Positions 9,782-18,706 of a stretch of DNA of 64,000 nt are shown one piece after another. This stretch comes from Sterolibacterium sp. GTDB taxonomy: Bacteria; Pseudomonadota; Gammaproteobacteria; Burkholderiales; Rhodocyclaceae. The position numbers and the translations under genes were made by a program. The stretch is taken from contig JAQTOA010000004.1 in NCBI GenBank assembly GCA_028713555.1, positions 1-64,000 of the forward strand, written 5' to 3'. Position 1 is the stretch's first letter. Each line of letters begins with the position of its first letter. Under the pieces are notes generated by a model. It searched no databases and was not told the origin of the DNA. It saw only the letters and a list, made by a program, of their open reading frames with translations.

Positions 9782-10558
9782 ATGCAAGGCTTGCGTTTCG
9801 CTTCGCTCGGTAGCGGCAGCCGTGGCAATGCAATGGTCATTGAGGCGCGCGGCACCAGAGTGCTCCTTGACTGTGGCTTTGGTCCGCGCGAATTAACGGT
9901 GCGTTTGGGGCGTCTGGGCTTGGCTCTCGACGACTTTGCTGCAATTCTCGTCACTCACGAACATAGCGATCACAGCGCAGGCGTACTCAAATGCGCTCGC
10001 CGTTGCAGCCTTGAGATATTCCTTACGCATGGCACATTGCTTGCCACAGGTTGGGATCAAAGCCGGGTCTTGCATTTGATCGATAGCCATCGACCATTTA
10101 CCGTTGGTGAACTGGAGATCAATCCTTTTCCGGTCCCACACGATGCGCGTGAGCCGGTGCAATACGTATTTTCAGATGGAATCCATCGTCTCGGTGTTTT
10201 AACCGATACAGGTTGCGCCACACCGCACATCATCAATATGCTCAGCGGCTGTGATGCGCTGGTGCTTGAATGTAACCACGACGTAGAAATGCTGGATAAC
10301 AGCGCTTACCACTGGGCACTCAAGCAACGCATTAGAGGCCGCCTCGGCCATCTTGACAACCATGCGAGCGCCAAATTGCTCGCCGCTCTCGACCATTCAC
10401 GCTTGCAGCATGTGGTTGCCGCTCATCTGAGCGAGCAGAACAATACCCCGCATCTGGCCCGCGATGCGCTTGCTGAGGTGTTGGGTTGCAGCACGGAATG
10501 GATAGGCGTGGCTTCCCAAGAGTACGGTTTTCCCTGGCGCGAGCTGAACCCGATGTAG
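9782..10558 (+). CDS. metallo-beta-lactamase-fold hydrolase (YycJ/WalJ-like)
   Basis: A 258-residue soluble hydrolase with the zinc motif THEHSDHSAG and the N-terminal SLGSGSRGNAMVIE seen in the YycJ group, plus later LECNHD and VAAHLSEQNN. Members of this group are implicated in nucleic-acid metabolism, but the substrate here cannot be told. It begins 39 bases after rmlD and is followed by a strong bidirectional terminator, so it may be the last gene of the rml transcript. Confidence 0.85.
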   Translation: MQGLRFASLGSGSRGNAMVIEARGTRVLLDCGFGPRELTVRLGRLGLALDDFAAILVTHEHSDHSAGVLKCARRCSLEIFLTHGTLLATGWDQSRVLHLIDSHRPFTVGELEINPFPVPHDAREPVQYVFSDGIHRLGVLTDTGCATPHIINMLSGCDALVLECNHDVEMLDNSAYHWALKQRIRGRLGHLDNHASAKLLAALDHSRLQHVVAAHLSEQNNTPHLARDALAEVLGCSTEWIGVASQEYGFPWRELNPM

Positions 10559-10570
10559 GGGAACACAGAC

Positions 10571-10600
10571 AAAAAAGCCAGCCCAAAGGCTGGCTTTTTT
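10571..10600. terminator. bidirectional intrinsic terminator
   Basis: A-run, GCCAGCC stem, CAAA loop, GGCTGGC stem, T-run: a symmetric hairpin flanked by six A and six T. It can end both the plus-strand hydrolase transcript and the minus-strand lipoprotein transcript that converge here. Confidence 0.93.
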
Positions 10601-10614
10601 GCAGGAGACCCCTA

Positions 10615-10830
10615 TTATTTCTTGGGTTCTTCTTTCTTCGGCTCGGCGGCCGGAGCGCCAGCCGGTGCAGGGGCAGCGGCTGGGGCAGCAGCTTCAGCCG
10701 GAGCAGCAGCTGGGGCCGGCGCTGGCGCAGGAGCTACAGCAGGAGCGGGAGCAGGAGCGGGTGCTTCTTTCTTGCCGCAGGCGGTCACGGCCAGGGCGAT
10801 GAGTGCAGCAACTAGAATGGACTGTTTCAT
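10615..10830 (-). CDS. Ala/Pro-rich small lipoprotein
   Basis: A 71-residue protein with a short signal peptide (MKQSILVAALIALAVTAC) ending in a VTAC lipobox, so Cys18 should be lipidated. The rest is a low-complexity run of Ala-Pro and Ala-Ala-Pro units ending in Lys/Glu residues. It is probably an extended, surface-tethered periplasmic spacer. The reverse complement also stays open because of the repeats, but the signal peptide settles the strand. The shared terminator lies directly after it. Confidence 0.8.
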   Translation of the reverse strand: MKQSILVAALIALAVTACGKKEAPAPAPAPAVAPAPAPAPAAAPAEAAAPAAAPAPAGAPAAEPKKEEPKK

Positions 10831-10878
10831 TTTATGATGGCCTTTAATATTAGGAGAGGTGATGATTGGAAAACTATT

Positions 10879-10904
10879 CCTGATCGAAGATTATTCCGAT
10901 CAGG
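10879..10904. repeat. inverted repeat upstream of the lipoprotein and tusA
   Basis: CCTGATCG at 10879-10886 pairs with CGATCAGG at 10897-10904 across a 10-base loop. It lies between the divergent lipoprotein and tusA genes. With no T-run it is more likely an operator than a terminator. Confidence 0.4.
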
Positions 10905-11068
10905 TCTAAAATTATAGCACTCGTTTTTTGTAAGTATCCAGTGATAATGGATTTTATGGCCGATGCAATAAAAATACTTTAGGTCTGAACTTTGCCTGCT
11001 TTGTATTTTCCCCGAGGTCTCAATAACTACGAAAGTTTATCAGTCCAATATCCAAGAGGAGAGCAAAC

Positions 11069-11296
11069 ATGAACTTTGACAAATATCTTGACGCCCGCGG
11101 CCTGAATTGCCCGTTACCCATACTGCGCGCGAAGAAAGCGCTGAACGACATGACCAGCGGCCAAGTGCTGCACATTATCTCGACCGATCCCGGCTCGGTT
11201 AAGGATTTCGCCGCATTCGCCAAGCAAACCGGCAACGAACTGCTATCCAGTTCTGAAAACAACAAAGAATTCGAGTTCTACCTCAAGCGCAAGTAA
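11069..11296 (+). CDS. tusA: TusA sulfur carrier protein
   Basis: A 75-residue sulfur-trafficking protein. The hallmark LNCPLPILRAKKAL holds the persulfide-carrying Cys, and STDPGSVKDFAAFAK is the usual second motif. AGAGGAGAG gives a strong ribosome site. It is followed by dsrE2, as in the rhd-tusA-dsrE2 sets of dsr-type sulfur oxidisers, although no rhodanese gene is present here. It probably feeds persulfide sulfur toward DsrEFH and DsrC. Confidence 0.93.
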   Translation: MNFDKYLDARGLNCPLPILRAKKALNDMTSGQVLHIISTDPGSVKDFAAFAKQTGNELLSSSENNKEFEFYLKRK

Positions 11297-11341
11297 GATT
11301 GGCGTTTGTGTCACAGATTCCGTTACTAATGAGGAGAATCC

Positions 11342-11956
11342 ATGGGTGCAACGCCTGAAGTCGCAAACATCGAAGAACTTATCCAGCGGCGACTCGATGA
11401 GATACTTCCACAGAGAATCGAACAAGCGCTACTGGCGCGAGAAGAAAGTCGGACTCCCTCGATGACCATCATTGCCACCAAGGGAACACTCGATTGGGCT
11501 TATCCGCCATTCATCCTGGCCTCGACAGCCGCTGCTTTGGGCTGGGACGTGAAAATATTCTTTACTTTCTATGGTCTCAACTTGCTGAAAAAAGATATTT
11601 CCGATCTCAAGGTGAGTCCCTTGGGGAATCCGGGTATGCCGATGAAGATGCCGTTTGGGCCAGACTGGTTCAAGAGTCTCAACTGGAACATCCCCAACCT
11701 AATCCAGGCTGGCATTCCAGGCTTCGAGTCGGTGGCAACCTTGCTGATGAAGCAGACAATCAAGAATAACGGTGTGGCGAGTATCGAAGAATTGCGCTCG
11801 CTTTCCCAGGAAGCCGATGTCAAGTTCATTGCTTGCCAGATGACAGTCGAACTGTTTGGTTTCAAACACGATGACTTCATCGATCGGCTAGACTTCGCTG
11901 GAGCAGCGACATTCCTGCCGGAGGCGCAAAAGGCCGACGTCAGCCTGTTTATTTAA
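11342..11956 (+). CDS. dsrE2: DsrE2 family sulfur-relay protein
   Basis: A 204-residue protein of the DsrE/DsrF superfamily, DsrE2 type: a helical N-terminus of about 38 residues, then MTIIATKGTLDWAYPPFILA, and the conserved Cys165 in FIACQMTVELFG. DsrE2 proteins exchange persulfide sulfur with TusA. The hydrophobic stretch at about 54-66 may associate with membrane. It starts 45 bases after tusA behind GAGGAG. It is the only cysteine in the protein. Confidence 0.9.
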   Translation: MGATPEVANIEELIQRRLDEILPQRIEQALLAREESRTPSMTIIATKGTLDWAYPPFILASTAAALGWDVKIFFTFYGLNLLKKDISDLKVSPLGNPGMPMKMPFGPDWFKSLNWNIPNLIQAGIPGFESVATLLMKQTIKNNGVASIEELRSLSQEADVKFIACQMTVELFGFKHDDFIDRLDFAGAATFLPEAQKADVSLFI

Positions 11957-12029
11957 GTAGGCGTCGTTCTGTTATTCCGAAAGCATAGACCGTTTTGTAA
12001 ACTGCATTTCCAGCCCTCGGAGGAAACCT

Positions 12030-13472
12030 ATGAAACTCAGGAATATTGCTGCACTGCTCGCGGTCGCCGGTGTTTCGGCTCCGTCTTTCGCCACTAACGG
12101 CATGAATATGGAGGGTTATGGCCCAGTCGCAACCGGTATGGGGGGGGCGTCCTACGCCTACGACAACGGTAACGCCGGCATGATCAATAACCCGGCTACT
12201 TTATCCCTGATGGCTTCTGGCACCAGCCGTCTGGACGTCGCCGTGGGTGGCTTGCATCCCGACGTCAAATCAAGCTTTGGACCGATGTCCGATAAGTCGG
12301 GCGGCGATGCTTACTACATGCCTGCGATCGGTTACGTACGCAAGGACGGGAAGCTCTCCTGGGGCGCCGGCATGATGGCGCAGGGCGGCATGGGTACCGA
12401 ATACGGAACCACCTCCTTCCTGAGCGGTTATCAGTCTGCCGGCTACCTGCTGTCGGGAGGCACGGCTGGATCCCAAGGGGTTTCTGGCATGGCGAACCGT
12501 TCGGAGCTCGGCATAGGCCGTGTGATGTTTCCTCTAAGCTATGACGTATCCGATACCCTCAGCATCGGCGGCACGCTGGATTTCTTGTGGGGCGGACTCG
12601 ATCTACAGATGGTCATGCCCGGCGCCATGTTTGCCCAATTCACGGGTTTTGGTGGGGCTGCTGCATCTCCGCTGGGTAAGGCTGGCGGCACGATGGTCGG
12701 CGCAATTGGCAGCTTTGGTCTGCAGGACGTGAATTGGGCGCAGTTCGATTTCTCCGAAGGCAAAAACGGAATGGTGCAGCAACTGAAGACAACCGGTTGG
12801 GCTGGCGATCTTGGTTTTGTCTGGAAGGCTACGCCAGCACTTTCCATCGGTGGCGTGTATCACGCCAAGACGAGTTTGAAGGATATGGAAGGCAACGGCG
12901 CGATCAGGATGAGCGTGGTCATGGGAGGGGTAACCACGCCACTGTCAGTTACAGGCAAACTCAGGGTGGTCGATTTCCAGTGGCCCGAAACCTATGGACT
13001 CGGTCTTGCCTATCAGGCCAATAACAATCTCTTGATTGTGGCTGACTACAAACGCATCGGATGGGCGAACGCCATGCAGAACTTCCGCATGCAGTTCACA
13101 GCGGAAGGAAATGCCGGGATGCTGGCCGGGCTGAACGGCACCGTGATGGATGCAACCCTGTACCAGAACTGGAAGAACCAGAATGTATTCATAATCGGCG
13201 GTGCCTACAAAATCTCCGAGCCGCTCACTTTGCGCGCCGGCCTCAACCTGGCCGACAATCCGATCCCGAATGGGTTAATGAATCCCTTGTTCCCGGCCAT
13301 TATCAAAAATCACGTTACCTTCGGTGCAGGCTATGGCTTCGACAAGGCTTCTTCGGTGGACTTTTCCTTCACCTACGCCCCGGAAGTCAGCGTCACCAAC
13401 ACCAACATGGGCGGCGTGACGACGGCACATAGCCAGACCAACTGGCAGTTGATGTATAGCCGCAGGTTCTGA
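12030..13472 (+). CDS. FadL/OmpP1-type outer membrane transporter
   Basis: A 480-residue beta-barrel precursor. The signal peptide is cut after about residue 21 (PSFA), and the mature protein begins TNGMNMEGYGPVATGMGGA, the plug region of the FadL family, followed by NNPATLSLM. It ends with an aromatic strand finishing in Arg-Phe, typical of barrels. The family carries hydrophobic compounds across the outer membrane. Lying after tusA-dsrE2, it might import hydrophobic sulfur or organic substrates, but that is inference. Confidence 0.9.
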   Translation: MKLRNIAALLAVAGVSAPSFATNGMNMEGYGPVATGMGGASYAYDNGNAGMINNPATLSLMASGTSRLDVAVGGLHPDVKSSFGPMSDKSGGDAYYMPAIGYVRKDGKLSWGAGMMAQGGMGTEYGTTSFLSGYQSAGYLLSGGTAGSQGVSGMANRSELGIGRVMFPLSYDVSDTLSIGGTLDFLWGGLDLQMVMPGAMFAQFTGFGGAAASPLGKAGGTMVGAIGSFGLQDVNWAQFDFSEGKNGMVQQLKTTGWAGDLGFVWKATPALSIGGVYHAKTSLKDMEGNGAIRMSVVMGGVTTPLSVTGKLRVVDFQWPETYGLGLAYQANNNLLIVADYKRIGWANAMQNFRMQFTAEGNAGMLAGLNGTVMDATLYQNWKNQNVFIIGGAYKISEPLTLRAGLNLADNPIPNGLMNPLFPAIIKNHVTFGAGYGFDKASSVDFSFTYAPEVSVTNTNMGGVTTAHSQTNWQLMYSRRF

Positions 13473-13483
13473 TTCACGGCATT

Positions 13484-14599
13484 TCAATTTGCCAAGATTG
13501 TTCTGGCCGCAATTTCCACTCGATTGCGGCCGTTTTCTTTGGCGCGATAGAGCGCTTCGTCGGCGCGAGTCAGGGGCGTGTCGGCACTCGCGTCGGTTGC
13601 CTTCATCACCGCAATACCTATGCTGACAGTGATGGGTATGACTTGGCCGTCTTGCGTGAGTGGTGTTGTTTCCACTTTCTGGCGAAGCCGTTCGGCGAAG
13701 ATTTTGGCTTCGTCCGAACTGGCGCCGGGCAGGATAATGGCAAACTCCTCGCCGCCGACACGGCCCACGGTATCGATCCTGCGTAATTCGCCGCGCATGA
13801 GCGTCGCAAAATGCCTGAGCATGGCATCTCCCACGGCGTGACCATGGGTGTCGTTGATATGCTTGAAGTGATCCAGATCGAGCATCAATACGGCGGCATA
13901 GGGCGTGTCGAGCCGTTGCAAGCGGGCTAACTCATCGATCATTTTGTCAATGAAGTGACGCCGGTTGGCCAATCCCGTCAGAAAATCGGTAGTTGCCATC
14001 TCGCGCAATTCGGCTTCCGCACGTTTGCGCTCGGTAATATCCCGGATAAAAGCGTTGAACTCAGGTTTCCCCTCCGTCATCACCGGGGCTATGGCTAGTT
14101 CGACGGGAAATTCATGACCATCGTGATGCAGGGCATGAATCTCGACTATCTTATTCATGAATGGCCCCGCGCCTGACGACAGAAAGTGTTTTAAGCCCAG
14201 AATATGGGCATCGCGGTAGCGGGGAGGAATGATCGTGGTATGGATCGATTGGCCCAGGATATTTTCCTGTGACCATCCGAAAATTTGGCTTGCCTGGCGA
14301 TTCCAGCCAGTAATCCTTCCTTCTGAATCCATCATCACTACGGCGTCCAAGGCGGTATCGACAAGCGTCTGAAGTTTTTTCTTGCTTTCCCTCAGGGCGA
14401 ACATCAAATCGATTTGCTGTTCGGCGGCTGCCCAGCAATCATGCGGGCTGATCGTAAAACCCGAGCGCTCGGCGATATGGTAGGCGGCAACTTCGATCAT
14501 GTCGTTGCGTTCTTCCTTGCCGGGAATCCATGCAGCAAAAGATTCCCCGGCATCGCCGAGGGGCCTGGAAATCGCGATATCTTGATCGGTGTCATCCAT
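13484..14599 (-). CDS. DUF2934-PAS-GGDEF diguanylate cyclase
   Basis: A 371-residue soluble protein: an N-terminal segment resembling DUF2934 (about 35-70, with IEVAAYHIAERSGF), a PAS domain with PAC (about 75-200), and a GGDEF domain with active-site GGEEF at about 282-286 and a feedback-site RRID just before. It should make cyclic di-GMP in response to a signal sensed by PAS. The DUF2934-to-cyclase fusion is uncommon. It converges on the FadL-like gene 11 bases away. Confidence 0.9.
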   Translation of the reverse strand: MDDTDQDIAISRPLGDAGESFAAWIPGKEERNDMIEVAAYHIAERSGFTISPHDCWAAAEQQIDLMFALRESKKKLQTLVDTALDAVVMMDSEGRITGWNRQASQIFGWSQENILGQSIHTTIIPPRYRDAHILGLKHFLSSGAGPFMNKIVEIHALHHDGHEFPVELAIAPVMTEGKPEFNAFIRDITERKRAEAELREMATTDFLTGLANRRHFIDKMIDELARLQRLDTPYAAVLMLDLDHFKHINDTHGHAVGDAMLRHFATLMRGELRRIDTVGRVGGEEFAIILPGASSDEAKIFAERLRQKVETTPLTQDGQVIPITVSIGIAVMKATDASADTPLTRADEALYRAKENGRNRVEIAARTILAN

Positions 14600-14654
14600 G
14601 GAGGATTATTCCCGAAAATCACTGCAATACATAACGCCCTTTCAGGGAGCGGAG

Positions 14655-15248
14655 TCACTGGGAGATTCTAATAGCTGGATTGAGTTCGCGGTAACGAAAG
14701 CAGTCAATGAGATGGTCGTTCACCAGCCCAACCGCCTGCATCAGAGAATAACAGATGGTCGGGCCGACGAATTTGAATCCCTGCCGGGTTAGGTCTTTCG
14801 ACAATAAGCGGGAGAGTGGTGTCTGGGCAGGTAGCTGATCCGGGCTTTGCCAGGCGTTATGTACTTGCCGGCCATCAACAAAGCGCCAGAGATAGGCATC
14901 GAAGCCGCCGAACTTGTCCTGGAGAGCGAGGAACTTTCCCGCGTTATTGATCGCCGCGGCGATCTTGAGCCGGTTGCGAACAATACCTTGGTCATTGAGT
15001 AGCCGCATGACTTGGTGCTGGTCGTAGCAGGCTATCTTGAGTGGATCGAAGCCGTCAAAAGCGGCGCGGTAATTGTCGCGTTTCCTGAGAATGCTGATCC
15101 AGGAAAGCCCGGCTTGAGCGCCTTCGAGAGTCAGAAATTCGAACAAGGCCCGTTCATCGTGCAATGGCACGCCCCATTCACTGTCGTGATAGGCGACATA
15201 CAACGGGTCGTTGCCGCACCAACTGCAACGCAGGGCTGGATTATTCAC
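14655..15248 (-). CDS. tag: DNA-3-methyladenine glycosylase I
   Basis: A base-excision repair enzyme that removes 3-methyladenine. Its 197 residues carry the family signature RCSWCGNDPLYVAYHDSEWG at the N-terminus, LEGAQAGLSWISIL, and the C-terminal GFKFVGPTICYSLMQAVG. The GTG start overlaps the end of the upstream synthetase gene by 4 bases (GTGA), so its translation is coupled to an unrelated enzyme. Confidence 0.97.
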   Translation of the reverse strand: MNNPALRCSWCGNDPLYVAYHDSEWGVPLHDERALFEFLTLEGAQAGLSWISILRKRDNYRAAFDGFDPLKIACYDQHQVMRLLNDQGIVRNRLKIAAAINNAGKFLALQDKFGGFDAYLWRFVDGRQVHNAWQSPDQLPAQTPLSRLLSKDLTRQGFKFVGPTICYSLMQAVGLVNDHLIDCFRYRELNPAIRISQ

Positions 15249-17953
15249 GGATTGGCTCTTAGCTCCAGCACGCCGCGCTTGAGGCCGGGATCCTCAGGAT
15301 GGGCACAGAGGACGAAGCCGAGGTCGGTGACGAACCTGAGCATGCGCCGGTTTTCGGCGAGGAACTCGCCATACATATATTTCAGCCCATCATGGTTTTT
15401 TGCTGCTTCAACCAACTCGCCCATCAGTCGGCGCGCCAAGCCTTTGCCTTGCCAGGCGTCGGCGACAACGATGGCAAATTCGCATGACTCGCCGTCGGGA
15501 TTGATGGCGTAGCGCGCCACGCCGATTTCCTGTTCGCGGTCATCTTGCTGAACCGTGGCGACGAAAGCCATCTCGCGGTCGTAGTCCATCTGCGTCAGGC
15601 GAGCCAATTGACTTTGGGATAGCTCGCGGATGGTATTCATGAAACGAAGATACTTGGATTCGGGTGATAAGCCTTTGACGAACTCTTGCACCAAGCTTGC
15701 GTCTTCGGGTTTGATCGGGCGGATAGTGACGTCCTGTCCGTCCTTGCTCAGGAAGTGAGACACTTGGTGCGAGGGGTAAGGATGGATCGCCATATGCTCG
15801 TATTGGGCGGTTTGGGGAGGCAAATCGGCGATGGAAATGCGGGCGTCGACGGCGACCGCGCCGTTCTCGTCGACGATCAGCGGGTTGATATGCATTTCGC
15901 GAATCCATGGCAGCTCACAGACCATTTCAGAAACGCGGAGCAGCACCGTTTCGATAGCCTCCAGGTCGACCGGCTGCATGTTGCGGATGGTGCCAAGACG
16001 CGCTATCGAGCGGGTTGATTGCAGCATGTCGGCAATCAGGATGTGGTTCAACGGCGGTAGCGCAACGGCGCGATCCTTGCTGACCTTGCTGAATTCGAAG
16101 CCAATGCCGCCGGGACCCAGGGTGATGGTGGGGCCGAAAATCAAATCCTGCAGCATGCCGACCATCAGTTCGCGGCCATTCGGCTTGACGATCATCGGTT
16201 CTACGGAAATTCCGTTGATGTGGGCATCGGGCCGGTTTTGGCATACTTTGTCGATGATTTCATGATAAGCGTCGCGTACCGCGTCCAGACTGGTCAAATT
16301 GAGGCGGACGCCACCGTAATCGCTCTTGTGGGCGATTTGCAGCGAATCGACTTTCAGCACCACTGGCAAGCCAATTTCTTCAGCCAACAGCACGGCCTCG
16401 TCAACCGAGCGCGCCACCATGGTCTGGGCGATCGGAATATGGAAGGCCGCCAGTAGCGCTTTCGATTCCATTTCGCTCAATGCCTGACGGCCTTCCTGGA
16501 GCGCTGTCTCGATCACCAGACGAGCGCTATCCAGCCGAGGCGCGATTTCGTGGGAGAGCGCAGCCGGTGTCTGTATCAACAGCTTCTGGTTGCGGTAATA
16601 GTTGCTGATATGCGAAAAAAGCTCCACCGCCGGTTCCGGCGTACGGAAAGTAGGGATGCCGGCGCATTTGAAGAGCAGGCGGGCTTCATGCACCTGCTCT
16701 TCACCCATCCAGCAGGTGACCAGCGGCTTATCCGACTGGTGCGCCAATTCGATGACATGGCGCGCTGTCTGGGTTGGGTCCGTCATCGCCTGCGGAGTCA
16801 GGATGACCAGTATGCCGTCAACATTATCGTCCGCCAGGCAGGCGGTCACAGTTTCGGCGTAGCGATCCGGATCGGCGTCGCCGATGAGATCGATCGGGTT
16901 GGCTCCAGGCGAAATGGATGGGAATATTTGATGCAGTTTGACACAGGTCGACGGATTGAGTACTGCCAGCGGAATGCCGATGTCGGCAGCATGGTCGGCG
17001 GCCATGACGCCCGGCCCACCGCCATTGGAGATGATCACCAGTCGATTGCCGCGCGGACGAAAGTGCGCGAACAGCGCGCTCGCCGCCGCATACATCTGCC
17101 CGACCGAGGTTAGCCGCACCACGCCCGCGCGGCGCAGGGCGGCGTCGAACACCTCGTCAGCGCCAACCATGACGCTGCTATGCGACAATACCGCCTGCTC
17201 GCCGACCGGGTTGCGGCCTACTTTGATCAACAGCACCGGCTTGCAACGTGCCGCGGCTCGTAGCGCACTCATGAAACGGCGTGCGTTCTTGATGCCCTCG
17301 ATGTAGAGGAAAATGTTCTCCGTTTTCGGATCGGCGACCAGGTAATCGAGTACCTCGCCAAAGTCAATGTCACTTGAAGTGCCCATGGAAACCACACTGG
17401 AAAAGCCAATGTTGTTGGGCAGCGCCCAATCGAGGATGGAAGTGCATAAGGCTCCCGACTGAGATACCAAGCCGATGGTGCCAGGTTTGGCGCTGAGGTT
17501 GGCAAAGAATAGGTTGATGCCGCAGTTGGGACGCATGATGCCCAAGCTGTCTGGGCCAAGCAGACGCATATGATAGCGGCGCGCTTTTTTTAGCACGGCT
17601 TGCTCCAGTGTCGTGCCGCGCGGCCCGGTTGCGGAAAAACCGCCGCCGATGACAATCGCGTTGCGCGTGCCGGCTCGTCCGCAGGCTTCGATAATCGCCG
17701 GAACGGTCGGCGCTGCGGTGCAGATCACGGCCAGATCGAGTCGCTGCGGGATGCTTCCTGGCGAAGGGTAGCTGCGCTGTCCAAAGATGGTTTTGTGCTT
17801 GGGATTGATGAAGAACAACTGACCTTTGTAGTCCGTGTCCAACATGTTGCGCGCCATTGTCAGGCCGGTTGAGCCGGGGGTCTCCGATGCGCCGATAATG
17901 GCAACCGATTGCGGTGCAAAAAGCGGAGTGAGATAGTGCTGTTCGTAGCTCAT
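15245..17953 (-). CDS. ADP-forming acyl-CoA synthetase/GNAT acetyltransferase fusion
   Basis: A 902-residue multidomain protein: a CoA-binding domain (IIGASETPGSTG near residue 20), a succinyl-CoA-ligase-like domain, an ATP-grasp domain (about 490-710, with LPVVLKVDS) and a C-terminal GNAT acetyltransferase (about 740-895, with AWQGKGLARRLMGEL). The layout matches PatZ/Pat proteins that acetylate lysines of acetyl-CoA synthetase, or a true ADP-forming acetate-CoA ligase. The ATG at 17953 is chosen over one at 18013 because it starts at the conserved LFAPQSVAIIGA region and has AAGGGTG upstream. Confidence 0.9.
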   Translation of the reverse strand: MSYEQHYLTPLFAPQSVAIIGASETPGSTGLTMARNMLDTDYKGQLFFINPKHKTIFGQRSYPSPGSIPQRLDLAVICTAAPTVPAIIEACGRAGTRNAIVIGGGFSATGPRGTTLEQAVLKKARRYHMRLLGPDSLGIMRPNCGINLFFANLSAKPGTIGLVSQSGALCTSILDWALPNNIGFSSVVSMGTSSDIDFGEVLDYLVADPKTENIFLYIEGIKNARRFMSALRAAARCKPVLLIKVGRNPVGEQAVLSHSSVMVGADEVFDAALRRAGVVRLTSVGQMYAAASALFAHFRPRGNRLVIISNGGGPGVMAADHAADIGIPLAVLNPSTCVKLHQIFPSISPGANPIDLIGDADPDRYAETVTACLADDNVDGILVILTPQAMTDPTQTARHVIELAHQSDKPLVTCWMGEEQVHEARLLFKCAGIPTFRTPEPAVELFSHISNYYRNQKLLIQTPAALSHEIAPRLDSARLVIETALQEGRQALSEMESKALLAAFHIPIAQTMVARSVDEAVLLAEEIGLPVVLKVDSLQIAHKSDYGGVRLNLTSLDAVRDAYHEIIDKVCQNRPDAHINGISVEPMIVKPNGRELMVGMLQDLIFGPTITLGPGGIGFEFSKVSKDRAVALPPLNHILIADMLQSTRSIARLGTIRNMQPVDLEAIETVLLRVSEMVCELPWIREMHINPLIVDENGAVAVDARISIADLPPQTAQYEHMAIHPYPSHQVSHFLSKDGQDVTIRPIKPEDASLVQEFVKGLSPESKYLRFMNTIRELSQSQLARLTQMDYDREMAFVATVQQDDREQEIGVARYAINPDGESCEFAIVVADAWQGKGLARRLMGELVEAAKNHDGLKYMYGEFLAENRRMLRFVTDLGFVLCAHPEDPGLKRGVLELRANP

Positions 17954-18118
17954 GGCAATCACCCTTGGCGGCATCGAAGGCTGGGTCGGCCTATTGGCCC
18001 TATTGCGGCGCAATTCAGAATACCACCAAGTCAGGCAGATGTATTCCGTAGTGGGTCAATTTTAGTAACCCGTTGAGTGATATTCGGCAATTCGCGTTAT
18101 CCTAGCGCCTGAAAAATC

Positions 18119-18703
18119 ATGAGTAGTCTCGATCAACCATTGTCGTCCCCAGCATCGCTTCCGAAACCGCCGCAATTCGAGCTTCCGTCACAGTGGGTGC
18201 AACGTTTTGCGCCACTGATCGCCGAGGGCGGAAACGTGCTTGATTTGGCGTGTGGCAGCGGACGCCATGCGCGCTGGCTGGCCGGCTGTGGCTATACCGT
18301 TGAGGCAGTCGACCGGAATGCGGTAGCGCTTGAGGCGCTTCACCAGATTCCTGGAATTACCACGCGCTGCGCCGACATCGAGGGCGGGCCTTGGCCATAC
18401 AGCGGCTGTCGTTTTGCCGGCATCGTGGTCACCAATTATCTTTGGCGCCCGTTATTGCCATTGCTGATGGCTGCACTAGACAAGGGGAGTATTCTGATAT
18501 ATGAAACCTTCATGTTAGGCAATGAGCGTTTCGGCAAGCCGGAAAATCCGGCTTTTCTCTTGCGCCCGGATGAGCTTCGCCATGTCATACGTGGCCACCT
18601 GGAACTGATAGCCTTCGAACAGGGTGAAGTATCTGCACCACGTCCGGCCATGGTGCAGCGACTTTGCGCGGTGCGCGTTGGCCCGCTGCGCCTGCCGGAC
18701 TGA
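18119..18703 (+). CDS. class I SAM-dependent methyltransferase
   Basis: A 194-residue enzyme. The SAM-binding motif I is VLDLACGSGRHARWLA and the acidic motif II is VEAVDRN, as in TehB/UbiE-like methyltransferases. The substrate is unknown. It starts a plus-strand run (methyltransferase, rimO, patatin-like, dehydrogenase) whose genes lie 0-4 bases apart, and it is divergent from the synthetase/GNAT gene. Confidence 0.85.
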   Translation: MSSLDQPLSSPASLPKPPQFELPSQWVQRFAPLIAEGGNVLDLACGSGRHARWLAGCGYTVEAVDRNAVALEALHQIPGITTRCADIEGGPWPYSGCRFAGIVVTNYLWRPLLPLLMAALDKGSILIYETFMLGNERFGKPENPAFLLRPDELRHVIRGHLELIAFEQGEVSAPRPAMVQRLCAVRVGPLRLPD

Positions 18704-18706
18704 ACC

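Noticed and set aside
10486..10837. Plus-strand frames over the Ala/Pro repeat
   Set aside because: Low-complexity repeats keep several frames open. Only the minus-strand frame has a lipoprotein signal and a lipobox.
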